From assembly GCA_001802125.1 (NCBI GenBank), contig MGZK01000038.1, positions 1-48,407 on the forward strand: a stretch of DNA of 48,407 nucleotides, written 5' to 3'. Below, in pieces: positions 26,961 through 36,789 of this stretch (position 1 is its first letter; the number at the start of each line of letters is the position of its first letter). The stretch comes from Geobacteraceae bacterium GWC2_55_20. Lineage in GTDB: Bacteria; Desulfobacterota; Desulfuromonadia; Geobacterales; Pseudopelobacteraceae. Position numbers and translations under genes: made by a program. The notes under the pieces are model-generated. The model was given only the letters and a program-made list of their open reading frames with translations. It searched no databases and was not told the DNA's origin.

Positions 26961-27091
26961 CCGGTATTCCCGGTGAAGCCTTGGCGGAGGTGGCGTTGAC
27001 GAGGTGGTTCAACTTCAGGATATGTCCAGGCGGCTGCCGGTCTGGTTGTCATCCCAAGGTAAGCGAGGTTTCAGGGTGTGAAGGGGTTGTC
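26961..27091 (+). pseudogene. Decayed remnant of a second cheB (3' end only)
   Basis: 26995-27081 encodes 28 residues and a stop that match the end of the intact cheB product at 26 of 28 positions ([26 protein letters not shown]). Five of the eight base differences, not counting the changed stop codon, are at silent sites or are adjacent changes in one codon. Similarity continues back to ~26961 (GGTATTC, GAAGCC) but with deletions that destroy the frame, and forward to ~27091. There is no catalytic region, so it cannot function as CheB. Confidence 0.82.
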
Positions 27092-27108
27092 AGCAGGAAG
27101 TGAATAGC

Positions 27109-30100
27109 ATGGGAGTCGTAATGTCATCGGACTATTACAAAAAAATCAGGCTCAGATTCATATTATCGGTTTCCGGTGTGTTGCTGGTGCTGGCGGGACT
27201 TTTCTGCTGGAACAGCACACGTGAATACCGGCTTGTGATCCTCGATGCCGAAAAGCGGTCTTCCAGTTATGCCGGAGCTCTCAAGGAACATGCCGAGCGT
27301 GTTTTTTCGCAGTCTGACAATACCCTCAAGCAACTGGCCGCGGAGATAGAAGAAAACGGCGGTATCCGATACTCCCTGCAGCCACGCTTCCACACACTGC
27401 TCACTAAAAGTGTGAATGACAGTTCCAGCTTCAATTCCGTGTTCGTGATTGACGAGCATGGCAAGGTCGTTGTCCATTCCCAGGAATACCGCATGAAGAG
27501 CATCGACCTGTCGGATCGGGATTATTTTGTCCATCATCGTGATAACCACTCTTCCGGACTGTTCGTTTCAAAACCATACAAGAGTCGAATTGACGGCGTA
27601 TGGCGCTTCAACTTTTCCCGTCCGCTGAGAAACCCGGACGGCCGTTTTATCGGTTTGATAGCCGTGGGATTTGATGTCGGCTACTTTCAAAAATTCTATA
27701 AAACCATCGATGTCGGCAAGAAAGGCCGCATCATTCTCTCCACGGTCACCGGCAATCTACTCGTTAATGAACCGTTTTCCGAAAAGGCCTTTCATGCCGA
27801 TTTCAAACAGGCCATTATTTTTAGAAAATACCTGGGCAACTCCTCTTCGAGCACGTTCCATACCGATTCTTCCCCCATAGATCAAACCGCGCGAATCGTC
27901 TCCTACAGCAAGCTATCCGGTCTGCCGCTCGTTTCCATTGTCTCATTCGACAAGGACGAGGTGGTGTCGCCCTGGCTCGAAACGCTCTATATGCAGGGAG
28001 GCATTGCCGCGCTGCTGATCACGCTGGCCGCGCTGCTCTCGTTCCTCTTTCTCCGTCAACTCCGGCGCCTCGAATCATCCTCGATCAAGCTTGAGGATCA
28101 ACAGGAAAAACTGTCTGCCAAGGCAGACAGGATCATGTCCGTGGCCAAGGAATGGCAGGGAACCTTCGATGCCGTTGAGGATGCGATCATGGTTCTGGAT
28201 ATGGATCGCCGAATTGTCAGCGCAAACCGGGCCACACAGGCTATCTTCGGCAGACCCCCCGTGGAAGTGATCGGTCAGAACTGTTGTCAGGCAATCTACT
28301 ACAAGAATACACCGCCAATGGACTGCCCGTTCGAAATCATGCTGAAAACCGGCAAACGAGCTTCCGTACAGACCAACTTGCATAACAGGTGGTACGAAAT
28401 CGCGGTTGATCCGATTTTTTCCGATAGCGGAGAGATCATCAAGGCGGTGTATATAGTCAAGGATATCGATGATCTGAAAAAAGCCGAACAGGGCGGTCAG
28501 AACCGTGCCGAGATCCTGGAACATATTGCCCGCGGCGAGCCTTTGTCCCAATTGCTCGCTTTCATTTGCATTGCCATCGAAGCGGAGAGTCCGGGCGCAA
28601 TCTGTTCGATCATGCTGGTTGATGATGCCGGTTTGCGCCTGCTGCATGGCGCGGCGCCCAGTCTGCCGGATTCCTACAATGCAGCGGTCGACCGTACCAG
28701 GATCGGCGAAGGGGTCGGCTCTTGCGGTACCGCCGCGTTCCGCAAGGAGCGGGTCGTGGTAGAGGATATCGATGTCCACCCCTTCTGGAGCGGGGTAAAG
28801 CCGGCCAGGGAGGCGGGACTCCGCTCGTGCTGGTCGGAGCCGATCCTTTCCGCCGCCGGTGAATTGTTGGGTACTTTTGCAATTTACCATCTCCGGCCGG
28901 CGTCTCCGGGAACGGCTGAAATCAGTCTGATTGAACAGGCATCGGCTTTTGCCGGGATTGCCATCGAGCGGAGCAGAAGCGAGCTGGAACGGGAGGAGCT
29001 GGAGCACCGCTTGAGCCAGTCGCAGAAGATGGAGGCAATCGGTCACCTGGCCGGTGGGGTGGCCCACGATTTCAACAACCTGCTGACTCCGATCATTATC
29101 TATGCCGACATGCTCAAGAGGGCGTTGCCTGACGACGAGAAGCTGCTTTCAAGGGTTGACGGCATCATCGGCGCCTCCCACAAGGCGCGTGATCTGACCC
29201 AGCAACTGTTGAGCTTCGGCCGCAAACAGGTGATGCAGATGCAGGTGATCGATCTGAACGATGCAATTTCATCGTTTTACGCCATCATGCGACGGACACT
29301 GCGCGAAAGCATCGATATCAATCTTCAGCTTTCCTCACAGGTCGCGGTCATCCGGGCCGATCGCTCAAAGCTCGATCAGGTGATCCTCAATCTGGCCATT
29401 AACGCCCAGGATGCCATCGATGATACCGGCGAGATTGTCATAGAAACCGGGCAGGTGATGATCGACGATGAGTATGCCCGGTTGCACCCGGGCATGAGAG
29501 CCGGAGATTATATCCTTTTGTCGTTCATGGACAACGGTTGTGGCATGAACGATGAGACCATGCGGCATATTTTCGAGCCGTTTTTTACCACCAAGCCGGT
29601 GGGGCACGGAACCGGGCTGGGCCTGGCCAACGTGTACGGAATCGTCAAACAGCATAACGGATATATATCCGCGGTCAGCAGGGAGGGTAGCGGTACGACA
29701 TTCAAGATTTACTTTCCGTTGGTGGACGAGCAGCCTGGACGTGCAGGCGTTGTTCTGGCCGGTCCGGCTTCCGATTATACCGGTAGCGAAACAATCCTGC
29801 TGGTGGAGGATAACGCAATGGTGCGCGGCATGACGGCCGAATTGCTGGAGGGGCTTGGTTACAGGGTTTATGTGGGGGGACACCCGGAACAGGCCCTGGA
29901 ACTTGTCAGGCAGATCCCTGAAAAAATCGACCTGCTGATAACCGATGTGGTCATGCCGGGCATGAACGGCCAGCAGCTTTTCGAACGCATCAGCGCCGAA
30001 CGTCCAGAAATTGACAGGGTTCTGTACATGTCGGGCTACACCAACAATATCATAGTGAATGCCGGAGCATTGGAAGAGGGGATCCATTTTTTGCAGAAAC

Positions 30101-30159
30101 CGTTTACCATGGACGCATTGATGGCCAAGGTCAGGGGCTTGCTGGAGTTAGGCCGTTAA
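27109..30159 (+). CDS. dCache-PAS-GAF hybrid histidine kinase with receiver
   Basis: The product is about 1016 residues from the ATG at 27109 (AGGA upstream; ATG at 27121 with GGGAG is nearly as good). A helix (~15-33) precedes a large double-Cache periplasmic domain (~40-290; DRDYFVHHRD, GVWRFNFSRPL, FIGLIAVGFDVGYF) and a second helix (~300-320). Then come PAS (~355-470), GAF (~485-630; [22 protein letters not shown]), HisKA with His653 in [10 protein letters not shown], HATPase ([19 protein letters not shown]) and a receiver with Asp946 ([11 protein letters not shown]). It senses an external small molecule and an internal cue and relays phosphate. It is a close paralogue of the product at 39391, which lacks the Cache domain. 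It lies directly behind the cheB remnant. Confidence 0.92.
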   Translation: MGVVMSSDYYKKIRLRFILSVSGVLLVLAGLFCWNSTREYRLVILDAEKRSSSYAGALKEHAERVFSQSDNTLKQLAAEIEENGGIRYSLQPRFHTLLTKSVNDSSSFNSVFVIDEHGKVVVHSQEYRMKSIDLSDRDYFVHHRDNHSSGLFVSKPYKSRIDGVWRFNFSRPLRNPDGRFIGLIAVGFDVGYFQKFYKTIDVGKKGRIILSTVTGNLLVNEPFSEKAFHADFKQAIIFRKYLGNSSSSTFHTDSSPIDQTARIVSYSKLSGLPLVSIVSFDKDEVVSPWLETLYMQGGIAALLITLAALLSFLFLRQLRRLESSSIKLEDQQEKLSAKADRIMSVAKEWQGTFDAVEDAIMVLDMDRRIVSANRATQAIFGRPPVEVIGQNCCQAIYYKNTPPMDCPFEIMLKTGKRASVQTNLHNRWYEIAVDPIFSDSGEIIKAVYIVKDIDDLKKAEQGGQNRAEILEHIARGEPLSQLLAFICIAIEAESPGAICSIMLVDDAGLRLLHGAAPSLPDSYNAAVDRTRIGEGVGSCGTAAFRKERVVVEDIDVHPFWSGVKPAREAGLRSCWSEPILSAAGELLGTFAIYHLRPASPGTAEISLIEQASAFAGIAIERSRSELEREELEHRLSQSQKMEAIGHLAGGVAHDFNNLLTPIIIYADMLKRALPDDEKLLSRVDGIIGASHKARDLTQQLLSFGRKQVMQMQVIDLNDAISSFYAIMRRTLRESIDINLQLSSQVAVIRADRSKLDQVILNLAINAQDAIDDTGEIVIETGQVMIDDEYARLHPGMRAGDYILLSFMDNGCGMNDETMRHIFEPFFTTKPVGHGTGLGLANVYGIVKQHNGYISAVSREGSGTTFKIYFPLVDEQPGRAGVVLAGPASDYTGSETILLVEDNAMVRGMTAELLEGLGYRVYVGGHPEQALELVRQIPEKIDLLITDVVMPGMNGQQLFERISAERPEIDRVLYMSGYTNNIIVNAGALEEGIHFLQKPFTMDALMAKVRGLLELGR

Positions 30160-30203
30160 TTTAAAAACAGGAAATAAACGTTGATGGCAGTACAAGGACC
30201 GGC

Positions 30204-32771
30204 ATGATGAAGCCTGTTACAAAATACATACTGGCCAGTTCCCTGATCGCGATTCTGGGCATCACGATGTTCGGTTTTTACTCGCTCAACCGCTATCATG
30301 ACAGTGAAGCAACGCATGAGCGCGAGAGACTGGAAATCAGCATTCGTACGTTCTGGCAGCTGCTTGCGGCCAAGGGAGAGGAATACAGGGTCGTCGATGG
30401 AAAACTTCTGGCCGGTGATTATGAGGTCAATGGCAACTTCGAGCTACCGGACAAGATTCAGGCAATCTTCGGCGGGGTAGCCACGATCTTCATGGGGGAC
30501 GAACGGGTCTCGACCAATGTGCTGGATGCTGGAGGGAAGCGTGCCCTGGGGACCAGGCTGGTGGGGGCGGCCCACGATGCCATATTCAAACAGGGGGTCT
30601 CTTATCGCGGCACGGCCACCATCCTCGGCTCTTCCTATCTGACCGCCTACGACCCGATCCGCAATCGACAGGGCGAGGTTGTCGGCGTTCTTTTTGTCGG
30701 GGTCAAGGAGGGCGAATATCTGGCCCGCCTGCATGTGATGAAAATGCACCTGACACTGGTGCTGTCGGGAATAGTGGCCGGTTCCGTGCTGTTGATGACG
30801 CTGATGGGGCTGTCGATGAGGCGGGTTGAGGCCGAAAATGAAAATCAGGGGAGGTTTCAGCAGACGCTTCTGGATACCATTCCGACCCCGGTCTTCTTCA
30901 AGGATGCCAACTGCCGTTATCTCGGCTGCAACAAGGCCTTTGAAGCGTACGTCGGCTTCACCAGGGAACAACTGGCCGGCAAGACTCCACACGATCTTTG
31001 GCCGAAGGAACTGGCTGACCGATATCAGCAGCAGGACCGGGCCCTGCTGGAGAATCCCGGCATGCAAGCCTATGAAACCGTTGTCAGGTATGCCGACGGC
31101 ACACTGCGTGACGCCATATTCAACAAGGCCACCTTCAACGGGAGCCATGGCGCCGTGGGTGGATTGGTGGGGGTAGTGATTGACATCACCGAGCGCAAAA
31201 AGGCCGAGGTAGCACTGGAATTTCAGAACCTGCTGCTGTCCACACAGCAGGAAGCTTCGTTAGACGGGCTTCTGGTGGTTGATGAAAATGCCAGAATACT
31301 GTCGTTCAACCGCCGCTTCGTCGAAATCATGGGGATTCCGCCACACCTGGCGGAGTCGAAGGACGATGGGCCGGTTCTGGAGTATGTTACAAGTCGCATG
31401 GTTGATCCGGAAGGATTTCTGGAGAAGGTCAGATACCTGTACCTGCATCGCCAGGAGAGCTGCCGCGATGAACTTGTCCTGCTGGACGGAAAGACCCTAG
31501 ACCGTTACACTGTGTCGTTGATCGGCGCCGATGGCCGCTATTACGGGCGGCTCTGGTCGTTTCGGGATATAACCGAGCGCAAGGTGGCCGAAGAGGAAGC
31601 GAAAAGCGCTTACCAGCAGTTGTTGGACATTGTCGAGTTCCTGCCGGACGCCACTTTCGTGGTGGACCGGGAAAAACGGGTGATCGCCTGGAACCGGGCC
31701 ATGGAAAATATGACCGGACTGAAAAAGGAGGATGTGATGGGGAACGGCAATCACATCTATTCGATCCCATTCTATGGAGAACCAAGACCAATTCTGATTG
31801 ATCTGATTGACGAGGATCTGGACGTGGTAAGCCGCGATTACACAACCATCAAAAGGGAGGGGGCAACCCTTTCCGCGGAAGCGCGCGTTCCGGCGTTCCG
31901 CAATGGAGAGACCCGCTACTTCTGGGGTACCGCCACGCCGCTGTTTGACAAGTCGGGTAACCGGACCGGCGGTATCGAGTCTATCCGCGATATTACCGAA
32001 AACCGCAGGGCGGAGCACGAAAAGTCCCGTATGGAGGCGCAACTCCACCATGCCCGTATGATGGAGTCCTTCATGGTCAGACTGGGACATGACCTTAAAA
32101 CCCCGCTTACACCACTGTTTGCGCTCCTGCCGCTGGTCAGGCAACGGGTCGCCGATCCCAATCTTAAAAAGATGCTGGATATCTGCTGCAGGAACATCCG
32201 TTCCATCAAGGAACTGACTGATAAAACCAGGATGCTGGTCAAGCTTTCGTACGATATCAAGCCGTATGAACTGGAATACATTCCGCTTTATTCAGCGGCC
32301 AATGAATGTCTGGCGGTTAGAGCCGGTTTGCTTGCCGACAAGAATATCGATTTCCGGAATGAAATTGACCCCGCGCTTGTGGTTCAGGTCGTGCCGGACC
32401 AGATAAAAGAGCTGTTTGCCAATCTGATCTCGAATGCCGCGTACTATTCTCCGGAAAACGGACTTGTCCGGATTAGCGCGGAACAGTGCGCCGAAACCGT
32501 AACCGTGTCGATAACAGATAACGGTATCGGTGTTGCTCCGGATCATCTGGAGCTGATCTTCGACGAGTTTTTCAAGGTGGATGAATCCCGTCATAACCTG
32601 GAAGCATCCGGTCTCGGTCTCTCGATTTGCAAGCGGATTGTCCGGAACCACAACGGCAGAATCTGGGCCGAAAGCGCCGGGTTGGGGCAGGGTACCAGTA
32701 TTTTATTCACAATAAATCAACGGTTTGCCGGTATCGGTAATGGCGAAAAGGAGATGGTGGCTAATGGATAG
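30204..32771 (+). CDS. Cache and triple-PAS sensor histidine kinase
   Basis: This 855-residue protein has two membrane helices (~8-28 and ~183-205) around a periplasmic Cache-type domain (TIFMGDERVSTNV, GTATILGSSYLTAYDPIRN, VGVLFVGVKEGEYL). Three PAS domains follow (~218-335, ~350-460, ~470-600), then HisKA with His629 in GHDLKTPLTPL and an ATP-binding domain (DNGIGVA, GLGLSICKRIV). The Cache segment resembles those binding C4-dicarboxylates or similar ligands in PAS kinases. It overlaps the next gene, a CheY-like receiver, by eight nucleotides, so that receiver is its probable phosphate acceptor. Its third PAS resembles the PAS of the kinase at 42351, and its kinase core resembles that at 25028. 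AAGGA precedes the ATG. Confidence 0.92.
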   Translation: MMKPVTKYILASSLIAILGITMFGFYSLNRYHDSEATHERERLEISIRTFWQLLAAKGEEYRVVDGKLLAGDYEVNGNFELPDKIQAIFGGVATIFMGDERVSTNVLDAGGKRALGTRLVGAAHDAIFKQGVSYRGTATILGSSYLTAYDPIRNRQGEVVGVLFVGVKEGEYLARLHVMKMHLTLVLSGIVAGSVLLMTLMGLSMRRVEAENENQGRFQQTLLDTIPTPVFFKDANCRYLGCNKAFEAYVGFTREQLAGKTPHDLWPKELADRYQQQDRALLENPGMQAYETVVRYADGTLRDAIFNKATFNGSHGAVGGLVGVVIDITERKKAEVALEFQNLLLSTQQEASLDGLLVVDENARILSFNRRFVEIMGIPPHLAESKDDGPVLEYVTSRMVDPEGFLEKVRYLYLHRQESCRDELVLLDGKTLDRYTVSLIGADGRYYGRLWSFRDITERKVAEEEAKSAYQQLLDIVEFLPDATFVVDREKRVIAWNRAMENMTGLKKEDVMGNGNHIYSIPFYGEPRPILIDLIDEDLDVVSRDYTTIKREGATLSAEARVPAFRNGETRYFWGTATPLFDKSGNRTGGIESIRDITENRRAEHEKSRMEAQLHHARMMESFMVRLGHDLKTPLTPLFALLPLVRQRVADPNLKKMLDICCRNIRSIKELTDKTRMLVKLSYDIKPYELEYIPLYSAANECLAVRAGLLADKNIDFRNEIDPALVVQVVPDQIKELFANLISNAAYYSPENGLVRISAEQCAETVTVSITDNGIGVAPDHLELIFDEFFKVDESRHNLEASGLGLSICKRIVRNHNGRIWAESAGLGQGTSILFTINQRFAGIGNGEKEMVANG

Positions 32772-33156
32772 CAGGATAATGATTGTAGATGATGAGGATA
32801 TGATCAGGGAAGCGGTCGAGATTCTGCTGGAGACGGAGGGGATGGATATTGTCACCGCCGCCGGCGGAGAAGAGTGCCTGGGTCACTTGAAGGCCGGCTT
32901 CAGGGGAGTGATCCTGATGGACATCATGATGCCCGGAATGGATGGCTGGGACACGATCCGCGAGATCGTGGAACAGGGGTTCTACGAAGGCAATGTCATC
33001 GTGATGCTGACGGCGATGGACGCTCCGGATGAAAAGATGGAGGGGCTGCAGGAGTATGTCTCCGACTATATAACCAAACCATTCAATGCCGGCGACCTGC
33101 TGGATTCTCTCCGCTATTACCAGAGCCTGCTGCAGCCCGAGACCGGGATTGTATGA
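32764..33156 (+). CDS. CheY-like receiver protein
   Basis: This 130-residue single receiver domain has Asp9 and Asp10 in IVDDED, phospho-acceptor Asp53 in LMDIMMPGMDG, Thr in MLTAMD and Lys in TKPF. The start at 32764 overlaps the kinase gene by 8 nt and has AAGGAG about ten nucleotides upstream. The stop overlaps the next start in ATGA. It is the only free-standing receiver in the che operon, which has no cheY next to cheA. Together with the CheB esterase domain encoded after it, it forms a split version of CheB. Confidence 0.88.
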   Translation: MDSRIMIVDDEDMIREAVEILLETEGMDIVTAAGGEECLGHLKAGFRGVILMDIMMPGMDGWDTIREIVEQGFYEGNVIVMLTAMDAPDEKMEGLQEYVSDYITKPFNAGDLLDSLRYYQSLLQPETGIV

Positions 33157-33746
33157 CGGCTAATAATATAGTTATGATCGGGGTTTCGACCGGCGGACCG
33201 ATCGCTCTCAAACACCTGTTTGCCGCTCTGCCACCGCTGAACGCGGCCCTGGTGATAGTCCTGCACATTCCACCCGGAATGGATTACCGCATAGCCAGAA
33301 GTCTTGCCGCTTTGGCCTCGATGCCGGTTACCCTGGCGGAGGATGGAGAGTATCTACACAGTGGCCGGATTTACCTGGCTCCGGGTGGATATCACCTCAC
33401 GCTGGAAGGGAACAGCCGTGTAATCCTGACGGCAGGCCCCAGGGTCAATTTTGTCCAGCCTTCCGTTGACGTGGCGATGAAATCACTGCTCAAGCCATTG
33501 CGGCGGAAACGTATTATCGGTGTGATACTGACCGGCATGGGCAAGGATGGCGCCGAGGGAGTCCGGCATATCAAGGCGATCGGAGGGGTGAACATCGCTC
33601 AGGACCAGGAGTCGTCTGCAATCTACGGCATGCCCTGGGCTGCCCTGGAAACCGGATCGGTGGATTTTGTTTTTCCTCCCGACAAAATCAGCCAAAAGCT
33701 GGTGGAGCTGCTTTCCGGCCCGGCAAATAATTTAACCGGGGGCTGA
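33153..33746 (+). CDS. Stand-alone CheB methylesterase domain
   Basis: This 197-residue protein contains only the CheB catalytic domain, with Ser12 (GVSTGG), His38 (VLHIPPG) and Asp132 (TGMGKDGAEG) all present. It lacks the N-terminal receiver that normally inhibits the esterase until phosphorylated. It overlaps the preceding receiver gene by four nucleotides, so the two polypeptides are made together and may reassemble a regulated enzyme. It is the last gene of the che operon; no terminator is evident in 33747-33878. Its sequence is well diverged from the full-length CheB at 23892, so it is not simply the missing half of the cheB remnant. Confidence 0.9.
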   Translation: MTANNIVMIGVSTGGPIALKHLFAALPPLNAALVIVLHIPPGMDYRIARSLAALASMPVTLAEDGEYLHSGRIYLAPGGYHLTLEGNSRVILTAGPRVNFVQPSVDVAMKSLLKPLRRKRIIGVILTGMGKDGAEGVRHIKAIGGVNIAQDQESSAIYGMPWAALETGSVDFVFPPDKISQKLVELLSGPANNLTGG

Positions 33747-33839
33747 ATTAGAAAGCCGTCCGCTTTAAATCTGTAATAAGTCTGATATGATACAGAGACA
33801 GTTATGCTGCTGGAGATGGATGGCCCTGTTTTGCTTTGA

Positions 33840-33853
33840 TGTAAGCGCTTACT
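33840..33853. promoter_or_regulatory. Cre-like palindrome before the second MCP gene
   Basis: TGTAAGCGCTTACT contains a perfect 12-bp palindrome (33841-33852) with central GC flanked like LacI-family and cre operators (TGWAANCGNTNWCA); only the last base differs. It lies about 25 nt before the MCP start and just upstream of AAGGAGG. An operator role is inferred. Confidence 0.35.
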
Positions 33854-33878
33854 GTTTTGCTTTTCCAAGGAGGTTGCC

Positions 33879-35564
33879 ATGAGTTTCAGAACCAAGTTGT
33901 TACTGTTTGTTTTTGTCGGTGTGTTTGCGGCTCTTACCGTTCTTTCCGGCATTGCCGTCTACCGGATGCAGTTACTTTCGGACGCCTCTCTGGCAAATCA
34001 GAAAAAAGCGTTGCTGGATGACTATGATGCCCTGGTCAAGAGCCAGGTGCATACCGCGGTCAGCCTGATTGCCACTGTCGAAGAGCGCTCCCGCAAGGGT
34101 GAAATCTCCGCCGATGATGCCAGGAAGCAGGCCGCCGACCTGGTCCGTCAGCTGCGATATCAGAAGGACAACTATTTCTGGATCGATACGGTTGACGGCG
34201 TGAACGTTGTCATGCTGGGTAAGCCGTCCGAAGGGAAAAGCAGGCTGGATCTGCAGGACAACAAGGGAAAATTCCTGATCAGGGAGATCATCGAGAACGG
34301 TCGCCGGGAAGGCGGCGGTTACACCGATTACTGGTTTCCCAAGGCCGGCAGCGACACGCCGATGCCAAAGCGGAGTTACTCGCTGGAGTTCAAGCCCTGG
34401 GGCTGGGTGGTGGGTACCGGCAACTATGTCGATGATATCGACAAGGTCATGGATGAACACAAAAGCACCGCCCGGAGTTCGTTTGTTGCCAATATCGCAT
34501 TTTTTGCGGTATCAGCCATCGTGATTATGCTGGGCTGCCTCGGTTTCGCATTCTGGTTCGCCAACGACATCACCCGCAAAATCGGGGGTGATCCGCTCTA
34601 CGCGGTCGAAGTGGTCGAAAAGGTTGCCGGCGGTGATCTGGGTGTCGCTATTGTCATTCAGGGGAATTACCCTGGGAGTCTGCTGCAGTCGATCAGGGAT
34701 CTTGTGGCAAGCCAGCGCCGCATGATGGAAAAGATCAAGGAATCCGCCGGGAGTCTGGCTTCGGCTTCCATGGAGCTCATGGCCACGTCCGACACCATGT
34801 CGCATACGACGGAAGACATCGTCTCGCAGGCAAGCACCGTGGCAACGGCGGGCGAGGAAATGTCGGCCACATCGGGAGATATTGCCTCGAATTGCATCTC
34901 CGCGGCGGAAAATGCCGGACGCGCTTCCGAAATGGCCAAAGCCGGCGCCGAGGTCGTGATGGGGACGGTCAGGGGGATGGAGCGAATCGCCGGCCGGGTC
35001 AAGGAGACAGCAGCATCGGTTGACGCGCTGGGGAGCAGCTCGGTGCAGATCGGGAATATCATCGGTACCATTGAGGATATAGCCGACCAGACCAACCTGC
35101 TGGCGCTGAACGCCGCCATCGAAGCCGCCCGGGCCGGCGAGCAGGGGCGCGGATTCGCCGTTGTCGCCGATGAAGTCCGGGCTTTGGCAGAGCGCACCAC
35201 CAGGGCTACCAAGGAAATCGCCGCGATGATCAAGGGCATCCAGAGTGAAACACGAACGGCTGTGGCTTCAATGGAGGAGGGGGTCCAGGAGGTGGCCAAG
35301 GGGAGTTCCGAAGCGGTGAAGTCGGGAGAGGCGCTGGGAAACATACTGAGCCAGATCAACGAAGTTACGGCCCAGATCAACCAGATTGCCACCGCGGCAG
35401 AGGAACAGACCGCAACCACCCGCGAAATCAGCAACAATGTTCACATGATCAACGAGGCGGTGTCCGGCAGTGCGCGGGGTGTTCAGGAACTCTCCCTGGC
35501 GGCGGGCAGCCTGTCAACACTGGCCGAGGAACTCAAGGAAATGGTCGCCTATTACAGACTCTAA
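33879..35564 (+). CDS. Methyl-accepting chemotaxis protein, sCache sensor
   Basis: This 561-residue receptor has a helix at ~7-28, a periplasmic single-Cache domain (~35-195; [21 protein letters not shown]), a second helix at ~200-224, a divergent HAMP, and the signalling coiled coil with its tip near 404-430 ([23 protein letters not shown]). It ends YYRL and has no CheR-docking pentapeptide, unlike the MCP at 20626. AAGGAGG precedes the ATG. It follows the che operon by 132 nt and precedes a kinase gene by 37 nt with no terminator between, so it may head a second transcript through 39301. The Cache domain is similar to that of the first MCP but the signalling half is of a different subtype. 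Confidence 0.93.
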   Translation: MSFRTKLLLFVFVGVFAALTVLSGIAVYRMQLLSDASLANQKKALLDDYDALVKSQVHTAVSLIATVEERSRKGEISADDARKQAADLVRQLRYQKDNYFWIDTVDGVNVVMLGKPSEGKSRLDLQDNKGKFLIREIIENGRREGGGYTDYWFPKAGSDTPMPKRSYSLEFKPWGWVVGTGNYVDDIDKVMDEHKSTARSSFVANIAFFAVSAIVIMLGCLGFAFWFANDITRKIGGDPLYAVEVVEKVAGGDLGVAIVIQGNYPGSLLQSIRDLVASQRRMMEKIKESAGSLASASMELMATSDTMSHTTEDIVSQASTVATAGEEMSATSGDIASNCISAAENAGRASEMAKAGAEVVMGTVRGMERIAGRVKETAASVDALGSSSVQIGNIIGTIEDIADQTNLLALNAAIEAARAGEQGRGFAVVADEVRALAERTTRATKEIAAMIKGIQSETRTAVASMEEGVQEVAKGSSEAVKSGEALGNILSQINEVTAQINQIATAAEEQTATTREISNNVHMINEAVSGSARGVQELSLAAGSLSTLAEELKEMVAYYRL

Positions 35565-35601
35565 CCCTCGCTATCAACAAAACTGATCCGGAGAAACAAT
35601 T

Positions 35602-36789
35602 ATGCCGCTCCGTTACGCCGCCGAACAGATTGAACAGCATAAAAAGGCCCTGGTTGATATTCTGGATACGCTTCCCTCGATTATCGTCAGGGTTGACCGG
35701 GATGGGTGCGTCGATCTCGTCAACAGGCGCTTCGAGCTGTTCAGCGGCGTTTCAGCCGGCAACGCGCTGGGGATGCGGATCGTGTCGCTGATACCGCAGT
35801 TCGCCGATCAACTTGAAAATGTCGGCCAGGTTATCGACAGCCAGACGCCGATGGAATTTGACAAACTTCTCTGTCGCAAAGGCAGTCAGTTGTCGTATTA
35901 CTCTCTGGAAATTTATCCGCTCAAATCCGAAGGCGAGGCAATGGCGGTCATCCGCATCGATGACATTACCGAGCATGTCCGTATCGAAGAGATCATGGCC
36001 CATACCGAGAAGATGATCACGGTCGGTGGCCTGGCCGCGGGGATGGCGCATGAAATCAACAATCCGCTGGGCGCCATCATGCAGAACGCCCAGAACATCG
36101 AGCGGCGCGTGTCTTCCGGCATTCCGGCCAACCTGAAAGCGGCCGGCGAGGTCGGCGTCAGTCTGGATCTGGTGCGGGCCTACCTGGAGAAGCGCGGCAT
36201 ATTCGAGTTTATCAGCCATATCCGCACAGCCGGCGTGCGCGCATCCAATATCATCAACAATATGCTTCACTTCAGCCGGCGGAGCGAACCGCAGATCGAA
36301 TCGGTCGATCTGTCCGAAATGCTTGACCGGACGCTGGAACTGGTCGCCAGCGACTATGATATGAAGAAGCTGTACGATTTCCGCAATATCGACCTGGTCA
36401 GGGAGTACGCCCCCACCATGCCGCCGGTCAGCATGGTGGTACAGGAGATGGAGCAGGTTTTCATGAACATCCTCAAGAATGCGGCCCAGGCCCTGTCGGA
36501 ATCGGGGAAAGAGGGCACTTCCCGTATTACGATGAGGACATATGCCGATCATGGCATGGCTGTGATCGAGATCGATGATAACGGACCGGGTATCGACGAC
36601 TCTATCCGCACGCGGATTTTCGAGCCGTTCTTTTCAACCAAGGAGGTCGGAGTGGGCACCGGTCTTGGTCTGTCGGTTGCCTATGCCATTGTCACCAAGG
36701 GACACCACGGCTCACTAACTGTTCGCTCAAAACCTGGCCAGGGCACCTGTTTTACGATTGAACTGCCGGCGGGGGAGGAACTGCGATGA
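35602..36789 (+). CDS. Soluble PAS histidine kinase
   Basis: This 395-residue cytoplasmic kinase has a PAS domain (~12-130; [18 protein letters not shown]), HisKA with His150 in [10 protein letters not shown], an N-box ([10 protein letters not shown]) and G-boxes ([22 protein letters not shown]). An insertion of about 40 residues after the H-box (~170-205) is typical of this kinase type. Its stop overlaps the start of a receiver gene by four nucleotides (ATGA), and that gene in turn overlaps a REC-GGDEF-EAL gene, so the three probably form one signalling line ending in c-di-GMP turnover. Confidence 0.91.
   Translation: MPLRYAAEQIEQHKKALVDILDTLPSIIVRVDRDGCVDLVNRRFELFSGVSAGNALGMRIVSLIPQFADQLENVGQVIDSQTPMEFDKLLCRKGSQLSYYSLEIYPLKSEGEAMAVIRIDDITEHVRIEEIMAHTEKMITVGGLAAGMAHEINNPLGAIMQNAQNIERRVSSGIPANLKAAGEVGVSLDLVRAYLEKRGIFEFISHIRTAGVRASNIINNMLHFSRRSEPQIESVDLSEMLDRTLELVASDYDMKKLYDFRNIDLVREYAPTMPPVSMVVQEMEQVFMNILKNAAQALSESGKEGTSRITMRTYADHGMAVIEIDDNGPGIDDSIRTRIFEPFFSTKEVGVGTGLGLSVAYAIVTKGHHGSLTVRSKPGQGTCFTIELPAGEELR

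Noticed and set aside
26957-26994. Possible small ORF starting ATG at 26957 and covering the cheB remnant
   Set aside because: The ATG is not in frame with the cheB-like codons, so it does not express the remnant peptide.
33821-33835. Sigma-54-like TGGCCCTGTTTTGCT upstream of the second MCP
   Set aside because: Only nine nucleotides separate GG and GC, one too few for the strict -24/-12 spacing.
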